DNA of 64,000 nt from JABDIP01 sp965237625 (lineage in GTDB: Bacteria > Pseudomonadota > Alphaproteobacteria > DSM-16000 > Inquilinaceae), in NCBI GenBank assembly GCA_965237625.1, contig CBDEGD010000046.1, positions 1-64,000 on the forward strand, written 5' to 3'. Positions 36,651-45,600 of the stretch are shown piece by piece (position 1 is the stretch's first letter; the number at the start of each line of letters is the position of its first letter). Under the pieces are notes generated by a model. That model ran no database searches. It was not told where the DNA came from and worked only from the letters and a program-made list of their open reading frames with translations. The position numbers and the translations under genes are program-made.

Positions 36651-38039
36651 TTGGCGGAGCGTTGGACTCCAGAGAGCTGGCGGTCGAAGCCGGCGATGCA
36701 GATGCCGGACTATGAGGATGCGGCCGGGCTGGCCGCCGCCGAGGATCGGCTTGCGAAATATCCGCCGCTGGTATTTGCCGGCGAGGCCCGGTCTCTGAAG
36801 GCCGACCTTGCGAAAGTTGCCCGGGGTGATGCGTTCCTGCTGCAGGGCGGCGACTGCGCCGAAAGCTTCGCGGAATTCCATCCCGACAAGATCCGCGACA
36901 CCTTCCGGGTGATGCTGCAGATGGCGGTCGCGCTGACCTTCGGCAGCTCCACGCCGGTGGTGAAGGTCGGCCGGGTTGCAGGCCAGTTCGCCAAGCCGCG
37001 CTCCTCGGGAATGGAGACCGTCGACGGCGTCGAACTGCCGTCCTATCGCGGCGACATCATCAACGGCTTCGATTTCGACGCCGACACCCGCCGTCCCGAT
37101 CCGGACCGCATGGTGCAGGCTTACAACCAGGCCGCCTCGACCCTGAACCTGTTGCGCGCCTTCGCCCAGGGCGGCTATGCCGATCTGCACAAGGTGCATC
37201 AGTGGAACCTCGGTTTCGTCGGCCGTAGCGACCAGGGCGAACGTTACGAGGACATGGCCAACCGCATCGACGAGGCCCTGCAGTTCATGGCCGCCTGCGG
37301 CGTCACATCCGACGCGATCCCGGCGATCCGCGAGACCGAGTTCTTCACCTCGCATGAGGCCCTGCTGCTGCCCTATGAGCAGGCCCTGACCCGCGTCGAC
37401 AGCACCAGCGGCGATTGGTACGACGTCTCCGCCCATTTCTTGTGGATCGGCGACCGGACCCGCCAGCCGGACGGCGCCCATGTGGAATTCCTGCGCGGGG
37501 TGAAAAACCCGATCGGGCTGAAATGCGGGCCGTCCCTCGACCCGGATGAGCTGATCCGCCTGATCGACATCCTGAACCCCGAAGACGAGCCGGGCCGGCT
37601 GACCCTGATCGCCCGCATGGGCTCCGACAAGGTGGATGACGGGCTGCCGCCGCTGCTGAGGCGGGTCAAGCAGGAGGGCCGCAACGTCATCTGGGCCTGC
37701 GATCCCATGCACGGCAACACGGTCAAATCCTCCTCGGGATACAAGACCCGGCCGTTCGACCGCATCCTGGCGGAGGTCCGGGCCTTCTTCGACGTGCATC
37801 ACGCGGAGGGCACCCAGCCCGGCGGCGTGCATTTCGAGATGACCGGCGAAGAGGTGACGGAATGCACCGGCGGCGCCCAGGCGATCACCGATGACGGTCT
37901 GTCCCTGCGCTACCACACCGCCTGCGACCCGCGCCTGAACGCGACCCAGGCGCTGGAACTGGCCTTCCTGATCGCCGAGAAGCTCAAGGGTGACCGCGCC
38001 GATCGCGATCGCGCCCGTCGCAACGCGGCTGCCGAGTAA
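36651..38039 (+). CDS. 3-deoxy-7-phosphoheptulonate synthase, class II
   Basis: A 462-residue class II (plant-like) DAHP synthase, the first enzyme of the shikimate pathway, condensing phosphoenolpyruvate and erythrose-4-phosphate. Family segments: WTPESWRSKPAMQMPDY at the N-terminus, LLQGGDCAESFAEF (metal-binding Cys), VGRVAGQFAKPRS, and the C-terminal WACDPMHGNTVKS and GGVHFEMTGEEVTEC. I chose the TTG at 36651 because a perfect AGGAGG sits 8 nt upstream; a TTG further upstream lacks one. It is followed 39 nt later by a nicotinate phosphoribosyltransferase gene on the same strand. Confidence 0.95.
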   Translation: MAERWTPESWRSKPAMQMPDYEDAAGLAAAEDRLAKYPPLVFAGEARSLKADLAKVARGDAFLLQGGDCAESFAEFHPDKIRDTFRVMLQMAVALTFGSSTPVVKVGRVAGQFAKPRSSGMETVDGVELPSYRGDIINGFDFDADTRRPDPDRMVQAYNQAASTLNLLRAFAQGGYADLHKVHQWNLGFVGRSDQGERYEDMANRIDEALQFMAACGVTSDAIPAIRETEFFTSHEALLLPYEQALTRVDSTSGDWYDVSAHFLWIGDRTRQPDGAHVEFLRGVKNPIGLKCGPSLDPDELIRLIDILNPEDEPGRLTLIARMGSDKVDDGLPPLLRRVKQEGRNVIWACDPMHGNTVKSSSGYKTRPFDRILAEVRAFFDVHHAEGTQPGGVHFEMTGEEVTECTGGAQAITDDGLSLRYHTACDPRLNATQALELAFLIAEKLKGDRADRDRARRNAAAE

Positions 38040-38078
38040 AGGTTGCAGTCACACATCCGGCCGCTGGGGATCTCGGAT

Positions 38079-39206
38079 ATGAATACGATGAAACCCACGG
38101 CCGGAGAGCTGCCGGCCTGGACCGACAAATACTTCACCCGCACGCGGGAGACCGTCGGGCATTTCGGCGACTGCACCGCCACCTACGCCATCTTCATGCG
38201 GCGTCCGGTGGTCTCCGCTCCGCGCATGGCGATCGGCTGGTTGGAGCAGGTGGCCGCCGAGCGCGGCGTGACCCTCGACATCGACCTGCGCTACCCGGAA
38301 GGCAAATGGGTCGGCGCCGGCGAGCCGCTTATGTACGTCACCGGCCCGCTTTATCACCTGATCGACACCGAAACCGTCCTGCTGCAGAAGATCGGCCCCT
38401 GCTGCATCGCCGCCTACAACGCCTACATCATGTGCACGGAGTTGCCGGGCGTCGGATTCCTGGCCATGGATGCCCGCCACTGCGCCGGCATGGAGATGGC
38501 CGAGTTGATGGCCTATGCCGCCAGCGTCGGGTCGGCGCGGGCAAGGCGCAAGGTCGATGCCAAGGGTTTCATCGGCAATGCCACTGACGCTACCGCCCAT
38601 TTCTTCGGCCAGGATGCCGGCTTCGGCACCATGCCCCACGCCCTGATCGGCTATGCCGGCTCCACCGTCCGGGCGGCCGAGATGTTCCACGAGGCGCAGC
38701 CCGACACGCCGCTGACGGTGCTGGTGGATTATTTCGGCAGGGAGGTGACCGACAGCCTGGCGGTCTGCCGCCGATTCCCCGAACTGGCCGCGTCCGGCGA
38801 ACTGGCGCTGCGCATCGACACCCCCGGCGGCCGTTACATGGAAGGGCTCGACCCGCCGACCTCCTACGCCGTGCTGGAACGCCATGTGCCCTCGGCGGTC
38901 CGCGGTTATCGCGACGAGGCCGAGTTGCGTTATCTGATCGGCACCGGCGTTTCCGCCGCCGCCGTGCACCATCTGCGCGACCAGCTGAACGAAGCCGGCT
39001 TCGCCAAGGTCCGCATCGTCGCCTCCAGCGGTTTCAACCCGGCCAAATGCCGCGTCATGGCCCTGGCCAAGGCCCCCATCGACGTGGTGGGCACCGGCAG
39101 CTACCTGCCTGAACGCTGGAGCGAAACCTACGCCACCGCCGACATCGTCGAATACGACGGCAAGCCGATGGTGAAGGTCGGGCGCGAGTTCCTGCTGCGG
39201 CGTTAG
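38079..39206 (+). CDS. pncB: nicotinate phosphoribosyltransferase
   Basis: A 375-residue member of the nicotinate phosphoribosyltransferase family, which converts nicotinate and PRPP to nicotinate mononucleotide in NAD salvage. Recognisable regions are DARHCAGMEMAELMAYAASV, LIGYAGSTVRAAEMFHEAQP, and the C-terminal VASSGFNPAKCRV and VGTGSYLPE (phosphate-binding glycine loop). The start at ATG 38079 (MNTMKPTAGE) has GGGGA 9 nt upstream. With nadE at 52.8 kb this gives two NAD-synthesis genes in the window, though not adjacent. Confidence 0.9.
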   Translation: MNTMKPTAGELPAWTDKYFTRTRETVGHFGDCTATYAIFMRRPVVSAPRMAIGWLEQVAAERGVTLDIDLRYPEGKWVGAGEPLMYVTGPLYHLIDTETVLLQKIGPCCIAAYNAYIMCTELPGVGFLAMDARHCAGMEMAELMAYAASVGSARARRKVDAKGFIGNATDATAHFFGQDAGFGTMPHALIGYAGSTVRAAEMFHEAQPDTPLTVLVDYFGREVTDSLAVCRRFPELAASGELALRIDTPGGRYMEGLDPPTSYAVLERHVPSAVRGYRDEAELRYLIGTGVSAAAVHHLRDQLNEAGFAKVRIVASSGFNPAKCRVMALAKAPIDVVGTGSYLPERWSETYATADIVEYDGKPMVKVGREFLLRR

Positions 39207-39236
39207 GCTGCGCAGGCAGTTGCCGACGCCCTAAAT

Positions 39237-39272
39237 GAAAAGGGCCCCGATGCCAGGCGGCAGCGAGGCCCT
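39237..39272 (-). terminator. intrinsic terminator for the BNR-like secreted protein gene
   Basis: On the minus strand, stem AGGGCC...GGCCCT (39241-39272) is followed by a short U-rich stretch (TTTTCATTT). It is 26 nt beyond the TAG at 39298-39300, and 250 nt beyond the TGA at 39523, which argues that the true end of the gene is at 39298. It may also serve pncB from the other side. Confidence 0.6.
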
Positions 39273-39297
39273 CATTGCCCGGATTAGACCGTGCTGT

Positions 39298-41022
39298 CTA
39301 TCTTGCATCCCAGAAATCGAAACACCTGGTATCCCGGTTTCGGCCGAAGCTCAAATAGTGGTGCTCCGTGTTGTTGCCAGAGTTTCCGCCGCTAAGCACG
39401 TAGCTCGCCGCGATGAGGGACGTGTGGCACGGGGAATGCCGCTGGATGGTGAAATAGTCGCCGAAGCGGCCATCCGAACGGTTGTGGGTGCCCTCGGCGA
39501 CCGTCGCGTGCGGTCCGAACGGTCAGTCTCCCGCCAGATCGTCTCCCAGGAGAACGGCGTTGTTGGCGGCAGAGCCGCCGCCCCCGTCCCGGCCGCCATA
39601 GGCCAGCACCACCGCCGGATGTCCGCGTTGGGTGGTGGTAACATCCGGATAGCCGTAGCAGAAATCCGAACTCCAGATATGCGGTTCTCCGGTCAGGTCC
39701 AGGCTGTCGGCATCGAAGACGGCGGCGTGGATATGACCCTGCGGGTGTTCGGCGTCCGTGCCCACGTTCCACATCCATCCGACCGCATCCGTGCCGCCGC
39801 CCTTGTTGGGCTGTCCATACCAGCCCCTCATGCGGAAACCGGAAATGCTCCAAGAGGTGCTGCGTTCGATGAAGTCATTGTTGCCGATGCCGCCCCGGCA
39901 GTCGGGATTGTTGTGCGGCGACGTGGTGATCGTCCTGGTGACCGAGGAGACGGTATCCGTCGTCTCGGGCCAGGAAAAGATCCGGAACCGCGTGCTGTTG
40001 TTCAGCATCCCCCAGTACATCGCGTCGGTCGCACCCTCCACCGGCACGAAAACGCGCTGCGGTCTTGTCGACCAGGTGAAGATCTTGCCCGGGGCGCTTT
40101 GACATTCGGCCATCTGATCCAGCGGGAAGCGCCGCACCTGCGATCCGGACCAGCTGTCATCGGTGATGTTGTTGGTGGTGAGATAGAGGAAGTCGTTGCT
40201 CAGGCCGATATGCGGATAGTCCGGGACCGTGTTGCCGCCGAAGCCGATATTGTACACGCAGGCCGGACCTCTCGTGGGCCTCTTGAGAACCGCGATCTGG
40301 ACGGAACCGCGGGTCCGGGCGTTGTTCATCCACAGCATCGACCAGAAGACGCGCTTTCGCGCCTCGCTGTACACGACATCCTGGTCGCAACACATGACTG
40401 CCCCGGAAAACGGCGCTGCCGGCAGGTCCCGCTGGATCCAGTTGACGCCGCCGTCACGGGAAAACGATGCGAAGGTGTTTCCTGTATAGAACACCCGGCG
40501 CCCCAAATTCGCGACCGCGGTCTCGCCCAGGCTCGATCTGAACTGGGCGCCTGTCGGGGCTATGGTGTTGATCGCATTCTTGCCGACGACCAGCGTGTCC
40601 GCCGGCAGAGTCTCGTTGAACAGCAGGCTGTCGCCGAATGGATCGTCGAGGCCGAGACCCCGCTCCGACTCGGCGGGCGTTTCCAGCAGCAGGAAGTCGT
40701 CTGTTTCAAACGTCTCCTCGGCCGCCGCCCCCTCCAATCCCAACGGCGCGATGGATGGCCCCGGCGGGACGGCGGACTCCATGGCGGTCGGAGCTGCGAC
40801 CGATTCCCGGAGTTCGAGCAGGCTCTCGTAGAGGCGGGCTGCCTCGGTCCAATGCGGCGTCGCCTCTTTAGCCGCCGCCCTTGGGAATACCGGATGCACA
40901 ATCTCCGTCGAGGTCTCGAAGATTTCGGCCTCCTGAGCGCTGGCGGAGATGGCCAAGAAACCGCAACCGAGCAGGGTGACGATACCCACGGCACCCAACT
41001 GTACCATTCTCATGTCAAGCAT
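39298..41022 (-). CDS. secreted BNR/sialidase-like protein with an in-frame TGA
   Basis: Signal peptide MLDMRMVQLGAVGIVTLLGC region, cleavage near SASA-Q, then an acidic linker and a large beta-rich domain resembling bacterial BNR or neuraminidase-like propellers (TFASFSRDGGVNWIQRDLP is an Asp-box-like motif). 499 residues run to a TGA at 39523-39525. The same frame then continues for 74 more codons (PFGPHATVAEGTHNRSDG, RFGDYFTIQRHSPCHTSLI, TEHHYLSFGRNRDTRCFDFW) to TAG at 39298, just before a terminator. The continuation fits the end of such propellers (GDY...). The stop is either a TGG-to-TGA change, an error, or a readthrough site. GGAG 9 nt upstream supports the ATG at 41022. No enzymatic function assigned. 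Confidence 0.75.
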
Positions 41023-41363
41023 GGTTTGAGTCTCCAAAATGTAGGGTGCGGCTGCTGGGCTTGGAAACTTCGATCTCTGGTCTGCGCCGGCCGCAATAGC
41101 GACCTACAGAAGCGGCCAGATCAGCGTGCGGCGACGCCAAGAAGAGATTATCCGTACCGAAGAAATATTCGAAATTTGATCGATTTCGCATTTCGATGCA
41201 AATCTATTTCGACCTTCTGCGCCACGAAATTTCTTCTGGCCGTAAGAAATCGCCCTCCTCGCAGGGACGCGGCGTCATCGCCAACTGGCGTTGGCTGGCG
41301 GTTTGGCTAAGCTGAGTTTCCCCTATAGTTGCGGTTGATGCCCTTGTTGTTCAGAGTGAAGCC
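41023..41363. other. intergenic region between divergent genes
   Basis: About 340 bases between the divergently transcribed BNR-like gene and the cupin gene. It is locally AT-richer around 41160-41230 (TTCGAAATTTGATCGATTTCGC region), compatible with promoters for both genes. No conserved operator, RNA gene or repeat was recognised. Confidence 0.5.
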
Positions 41364-41648
41364 ATGAACGAAAAAGCCGTTCCCACCCTGCAAATCGACG
41401 ACGCCAGGCTGCGGGTCACCGAATGGCGCTTTGCGCCAGCAGCTGCGACCGGCTATCACCGGCACGAATACGATTACGTCGTCGTTCCCCTCGTTGATGG
41501 CCGGTTGAAGATTGTCGGACCGGACGGGTCGGAGACCTTCGCCGATCTGAAGGCCGGCGCGTCCTACGCCCGTCAGGCCGGAGTCGAACACGACGTGATC
41601 AACGCCGGCGAGCAGGAATTCGCCTTCGTCGAGGTCGAGCTCAAATAG
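41364..41648 (+). CDS. small cupin-domain protein
   Basis: A 94-residue single-domain cupin. The metal-binding pattern is visible as GYHRHEYDYVVVPLVDG (two His in motif 1), and EHDVINAGEQEFAFVEVEL supplies the second His. Small cupins of this type bind a metal and may act as enzymes, sensors or storage proteins. It is monocistronic and converges on deoD; role unknown. Confidence 0.88.
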   Translation: MNEKAVPTLQIDDARLRVTEWRFAPAAATGYHRHEYDYVVVPLVDGRLKIVGPDGSETFADLKAGASYARQAGVEHDVINAGEQEFAFVEVELK

Positions 41649-41697
41649 CAGGCGCACGGAAATAGCGATCGGCGAGCATCGCCATTCCGGCAGCCGA

Positions 41698-42417
41698 TTA
41701 TTCGGAATCGGCCGTCGTGACGGCACCCAGGGACAGCTCCACCAGATCGGTCAGCGTCGTCTGCCGCTCGCCGGCATCGATCTGCTTTTCGGTGATCAGG
41801 CAGTCGGTCATGGCGCAGACCGACAGCGCCTGTGCGCCATATCTGGCGGCGAGTGTGTAAAGAGCGCTGGTCTCCATTTCGACGCCGAGAACCCCATGGT
41901 TCCGAAGCCGGTCGTAATACGCCAGGCCGCCCTCGGCATAGAAGACATCGCTTGAAATAATCGCGCCCACATGATGGCGTTTGCCAAGGCGCTCCGCCGT
42001 CATGACGGCGCGGCGCAACAGGTCGAAATCCGCGGTCGGCGCAAAATCGAATGCGCCGAAATAGGAGCGGTTCATGCTGCTATCCGTGCAGGCGGTCATG
42101 GCGATGATCGTGTCGCGGATGGCGACGCGCTCGTTGAGACCGCCGCAGGTCCCTACGCGAACCAATGACTTCACACCATATTTGGTGAGCAGTTCGGTCA
42201 CATAGATCGCCAGCGAAGGCTGACCCATGCCGGTCGCCTGGACGCTGACTTTCGTGCCTTTATAGAGGCCGGTGAAACCGAGGCAGTTCCTCACCTGATT
42301 GACACAGCGCGCGTCGTCGAAAAACGTCTCGGCGATCCATTTGGCGCGCAGCGGATCACCCGGCAGCAGGACGATCTCCGCGTAGTCGTCGGATGCCGCC
42401 TCGATATGGGGTGTCAT
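41698..42417 (-). CDS. deoD: purine-nucleoside phosphorylase, DeoD type
   Basis: A 239-residue hexameric-type purine nucleoside phosphorylase. Family motifs are VLLPGDPLRAKWIAETFF at the N-terminus, GTCGGLNERVAIRDTII, SSDVFY, and VEMETSALYTLAARYGAQAL (active-site Met-Glu). It cleaves purine (deoxy)ribonucleosides with phosphate in salvage. GAGGAAC upstream supports the ATG at 42417. The catalytic Asp region (SVCAMTDCLITEKQ) is present, so it should be active. Confidence 0.95.
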   Translation of the reverse strand: MTPHIEAASDDYAEIVLLPGDPLRAKWIAETFFDDARCVNQVRNCLGFTGLYKGTKVSVQATGMGQPSLAIYVTELLTKYGVKSLVRVGTCGGLNERVAIRDTIIAMTACTDSSMNRSYFGAFDFAPTADFDLLRRAVMTAERLGKRHHVGAIISSDVFYAEGGLAYYDRLRNHGVLGVEMETSALYTLAARYGAQALSVCAMTDCLITEKQIDAGERQTTLTDLVELSLGAVTTADSE

Positions 42418-42566
42418 GATTTTGTTCCTCACCAAGCTGTGTCGTCAAAGTGCCGGACACTATGCAGTCGCTACACCAATCCTACCGATGGGTCAGGCGT
42501 TTTGCCCCACAACCGCGCTTGCCGGCACCGGGAACGATAACAGAGTACGGGAATTGGCTCCGGCGG

Positions 42567-42790
42567 CTAACCGGCGTCGAAGGAAATCACCTCTTCCAGC
42601 GGCGTATGGAACACCCGGACGATCAGAAATTCCAGCTCCAGCGATGGCGCGTTGTGCGCCTTCTCGATGGCCACGATGGTCTGGCTGGTCACGCCGACGC
42701 TGTCGGCCAGCTCCTTTGCGTCATGTCGTCGAGGTCGGGCGAGTTCCTGCTGCGACGATAGCAGTCGACTGTCCAGTCCCTGCACTCTTT
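42567..42790 (-). pseudogene. XRE-family small DNA-binding protein, decayed copy 1
   Basis: The C-terminal helix-turn-helix portion KELADSVGVTSQTIVAIEKA and the ending FHTPLEEVISFDAG match short XRE regulators of about 70 residues. One missing base in CAAAGG disrupts the start of the domain: with one more A the preceding frame reads DDMTQKELADS. No clean start codon is visible in the restored frame, so the N-terminus looks degraded. A related copy in the same orientation lies at 43917-44142; the two flank a methyltransferase gene. Confidence 0.75.
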
Positions 42791-42986
42791 AGTGTGAGCC
42801 CGCCAAATATGCGAAATATTAACTTCTTTTTTCCTTCATTGGTAGAGCGAGTAGGTGGTTCCGCCCGGTCACGTGACATGGGTGGGTCAGCAGCACCGAC
42901 CGCGTGTTGAACGATCATGCCGCGCGACTTGTGGACGTGGACCGGGTCTATGGACCGTGACTCAATACGCTAGCGAGGAATGCACC

Positions 42987-43796
42987 ATGGGTCATGCTCT
43001 CCGTGTGATCAAATACGGTCTTCTGGAACCCGCGCTGAGTGTTGCCGTGAACCACGCCAATCCTCTGTTTGGCGGCGGTGTCGCGCCGCCCCGCTGGATG
43101 AATTTTGCCGGCGGCGGTGACTTTGAGGCTGTCGGTCGGGAAAATGTGACGCTTCTGACAGAGCATGCCGATCTGCAGCCGGATAGCCGGGTCATGGAAA
43201 TCGGCTGTGGAATTGGACGAAACGCGGCAATTCTGGCCGAATTCCTGTCCAAGGGTGAGTATGACGGCTTCGATGTCGTTCGGACGGGGATCCATTGGTG
43301 CCGCAATAGAATCTCCCAGCGGCACTCCCGGTTTCGTTTCCACCGGGTCGACGTGCGCAACGGTTTCTACAATCCATTCGGTCGTATCAACCCGACCGAA
43401 TTTTGCTTCCCGTTCAGGCCAGCCCAGTTCGATTTGATATTTGCCACATCTGTCTTCACGCACATGCTGCATGCGGAGACAGCGCACTACATCGAACAAA
43501 GCCGGCGTGTCCTGGTGGCCGGTGGAAGGCTCCTGTTCACCGCCTTTGTATTGACTGACAGGTCTCGTGGCCTTTGCGACCAAGGCAAGAGTAACCTCAG
43601 CTTTGCGGACACCCATGGTGATAACAGGGTGGAATTCGGACACAGCCCCCATTTGGGGGTCGCCTATGACGAAAGCCAGATCGAACAGTTGCTGTCGAGC
43701 AATGGCTTCCGGCTGATCGCCATGCACCCCGGATCCTGGTCGGGAGAGCAAGCAGGCGGCGTGTATCAGGACGTGGTAGTGGCGACCACCGAATGA
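42987..43796 (+). CDS. class I SAM-dependent methyltransferase
   Basis: A 269-residue methyltransferase. Motif I is SRVMEIGCGIGRNAAIL, followed by YDGFDVVRTGIHWCRNRISQ (acidic loop), DLIFATSVFTHMLHAETAHY (motif IV region) and VLVAGGRLLFTAFVL (motif V/VI). AGGAA about 8 nt before the ATG at 42987 supports the start. Substrate unknown; the layout resembles methyltransferases of surface-glycan or lipid pathways. It is flanked by two decayed XRE genes on the opposite strand and ends 120 nt before the second. Confidence 0.85.
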   Translation: MGHALRVIKYGLLEPALSVAVNHANPLFGGGVAPPRWMNFAGGGDFEAVGRENVTLLTEHADLQPDSRVMEIGCGIGRNAAILAEFLSKGEYDGFDVVRTGIHWCRNRISQRHSRFRFHRVDVRNGFYNPFGRINPTEFCFPFRPAQFDLIFATSVFTHMLHAETAHYIEQSRRVLVAGGRLLFTAFVLTDRSRGLCDQGKSNLSFADTHGDNRVEFGHSPHLGVAYDESQIEQLLSSNGFRLIAMHPGSWSGEQAGGVYQDVVVATTE

Positions 43797-43916
43797 TACG
43801 GTGTTGCGCATTTCGGGATGGGCTTCCCAATAGCCAAAAATCGAGGCGTGTCGATCGGCGCCGGCCATGGGCCGGGACCCTGGGCAAGGACGGATCGCCG
43901 GCATTGGTTTTGGCGG

Positions 43917-44142
43917 CTACTCGGCGTCGAGGAAAAAACCTCCTCCAGCGGGGTGCCAAGAACCTGGGCGATCAGGAACGCCGGTTGCAGCGACGGCGCG
44001 TAATAGGCCTTCTCGATGGCCACGATGGTCTGGCGGGTGACGCCGGCTGGTCTGCCAGATCCTTCTGCGTCATTTCGTCTTGGTCGAAGCGAAGCCGCCG
44101 GACCCGGTTGCTGACCCGACGCTTCCCCTTGCTGGAGACCAT
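43917..44142 (-). pseudogene. XRE-family small DNA-binding protein, decayed copy 2
   Basis: The ATG at 44142 begins MVSSKGKRRVSNRVRRLRFD followed by QDEMTQKDLADQ; the helix-turn-helix then continues one frame over as GVTRQTIVAIEKAYYAPSL and AQVLGTPLEEVF. One missing base near CAGCCGGC and another in a T run before CCTCGACGCC must both be restored to reach the stop at 43917-43919. It is clearly homologous to the copy at 42567-42790, and both sit in the same orientation around a methyltransferase. Two lesions in 75 codons suggest real decay or poor local sequence. Confidence 0.75.
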
Positions 44143-44264
44143 GTCAGACCCCCTTGCGGTATTGGCTGAGCTTCAACCAAATCTGCCGCTGCCGGTCTCC
44201 GCGCCAGGGGACGCGGTGGCGTTCACCGTGCTAAAACCATGTCTCCCAACGCTCTGAGAGACAC

Positions 44265-44618
44265 ATGGCCGTACAGCGAATCGTGTTGAATATTGCGGCA
44301 GAGCGGTTGGCTGAGGCCGAGGCATTCTATGGCGACCTCCTGGGCATGGAGATCGTCATGGATCACGGCTGGATCATGACCTTCGCCTCCGACGGCGCGG
44401 CCCGTCCGCAGATCAGCGTTGCGAGTGAAGGAGGCTCGGGAACGCCTGTGCCGGACATCTCGATCGAGGTCGACGACGTCGATGAGGCCTATCGCCGGGC
44501 CAAGGCCGGCGCGTTCGAAATCCCCTATGATCTGACCGATGAGCCCTGGGGCGTCCGCCGCTTTTATGTGCGCGATCCTTTCGGCAAGCTGGTCAATATC
44601 CTCTCTCATTCGGAGTAG
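44265..44618 (+). CDS. VOC family protein (glyoxalase/bleomycin resistance-like)
   Basis: A 117-residue vicinal-oxygen-chelate fold protein. The paired beta-alpha-beta modules are recognisable from RIVLNIAAERLAEAEAFYGD at the start and ISIEVDDVDEAYRRAKAGAF in the middle, ending with GVRRFYVRDPFGKLVNIL. Such proteins are lyases, dioxygenases, epimerases or drug-binding proteins; substrate unknown. It is short, as for single-domain VOC monomers that dimerise. Confidence 0.9.
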   Translation: MAVQRIVLNIAAERLAEAEAFYGDLLGMEIVMDHGWIMTFASDGAARPQISVASEGGSGTPVPDISIEVDDVDEAYRRAKAGAFEIPYDLTDEPWGVRRFYVRDPFGKLVNILSHSE

Positions 44619-44666
44619 GAGCAGGTTTGGCGTGACGGCGCCTCTGGCCCAACCGGATCAGGTTCG

Positions 44667-45143
44667 CTACCCCCGGGCCAACCGCTCCCGCACACGGACG
44701 GCGATATCGGACAATTCTTCGCGCGGTAGCGGCGGAAACTCGTGGCTGCTGATCCGGGTCATGCCGCTGGGCAGTTTTTCCTCGACGATCTCACCCCGGA
44801 TCATCTGGTCGTTGAGCGCGTCGCCGGCGCGATGCGGCGCGAGATGGACATGGAGATGGGGAACGCCGTCCCCGAAAATGTAGACAAAGACGATATCCGC
44901 GCCGGTCGCCTCTTTCAGCGCCCGCGTGCTGGCCGCCAGGGCCGTGCCGAATGTCCGCGCCTCCTCGCCGTCCAGATCGGTGACATAGGCGATGTGGCGC
45001 TTCGGCTCGAGATACGCAAAGCCAGGCACTTCCGCCGACAGGCTGACAGTCAGCCGCCAATGTGCATCCGCCCAAACCTCGACGCGTTCAAGCTCCTCAT
45101 CCGCGGCGCCGCCGCGGCACATGGGGCAGTTGTTGCTGGGCAT
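44667..45143 (-). CDS. HIT family protein
   Basis: A 158-residue histidine-triad protein. The active-site motif is HLHVHLAPH, preceded by the family's VFVYIFGDGVP. The N-terminus has CPMCRGG, a possible zinc knuckle found in many bacterial HIT proteins. HIT enzymes hydrolyse nucleotide phosphoramidates or related adenylates. It lies 3' of the VOC gene on the opposite strand. Its start overlaps the end of the next upstream minus-strand reading frame by about 90 nt. Confidence 0.9.
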   Translation of the reverse strand: MPSNNCPMCRGGAADEELERVEVWADAHWRLTVSLSAEVPGFAYLEPKRHIAYVTDLDGEEARTFGTALAASTRALKEATGADIVFVYIFGDGVPHLHVHLAPHRAGDALNDQMIRGEIVEEKLPSGMTRISSHEFPPLPREELSDIAVRVRERLARG

Positions 45144-45496
45144 TCAGGTTCCCGTTGTCCTCTAAAACCTTCAAAGGGCGCGCATCTTGGGGTCCGCCGG
45201 TCTATTTTGGAGCGAGTCTCACAAGGAGATACCAGACCGGCCTTCTCCAGAGCATGAATATCGTTCTTGTACCATTCGTGCAGGTCATGGCCGCACGACG
45301 GACAATGGAGAATGCCGGTCTGAACGACCGTGCTCAACGGCGTGTCGGTGAGGGGCTCCGGCGCGCCCGGATCGAGCGCCCGAAACTGGATAATGAACGC
45401 CGGTCGCTCGCCATCGCCTCCACCGGCAAATACACTAATTCCACGTTGGCCGGCAGTCTCGCAGTAGCCCTCAAACTGCGCACAGCACCATTTCAT
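45050..45496 (-). CDS. hypothetical protein with zinc-binding CxxC region
   Basis: A 148-codon frame whose first 90 residues look protein-like: MKWCCAQFEGYCETAGQRG, VQTGILHCPSCGHDLHEWY (a CxxCG zinc knuckle) and NDIHALEKAGLVSP. The last 55 codons are Arg/Pro-rich and overlap the 5' end of the HIT gene, so the natural C-terminus may be shorter, possibly shifted near 45225 to a nearby stop. No family was identified. Moderate support only. Confidence 0.5.
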   Translation of the reverse strand: MKWCCAQFEGYCETAGQRGISVFAGGGDGERPAFIIQFRALDPGAPEPLTDTPLSTVVQTGILHCPSCGHDLHEWYKNDIHALEKAGLVSPCETRSKIDRRTPRCAPFEGFRGQREPECPATTAPCAAAAPRMRSLNASRFGRMHIGG

Positions 45497-45600
45497 GGAA
45501 CGCTCCCATACTCACGCGTGACTTACCTGTGAAATACGGGGACACAGTTTGTATTTTTCCCGCTTGCCAGATGCATGACGGTGGCATCCCCGTTTCACTA

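Noticed and set aside
39235..41310. 691-codon plus-strand frame opposite the BNR-like gene
   Set aside because: Arg/Gly/Pro-rich composition with no family resemblance; antisense to a gene with signal peptide, propeller repeats and terminator.
44141..44257. 38-codon plus-strand frame MSDPLAVLAELQPNLPLPV between the XRE copy and the VOC gene
   Set aside because: No ribosome-binding site, overlaps the XRE start and shows no similarity.
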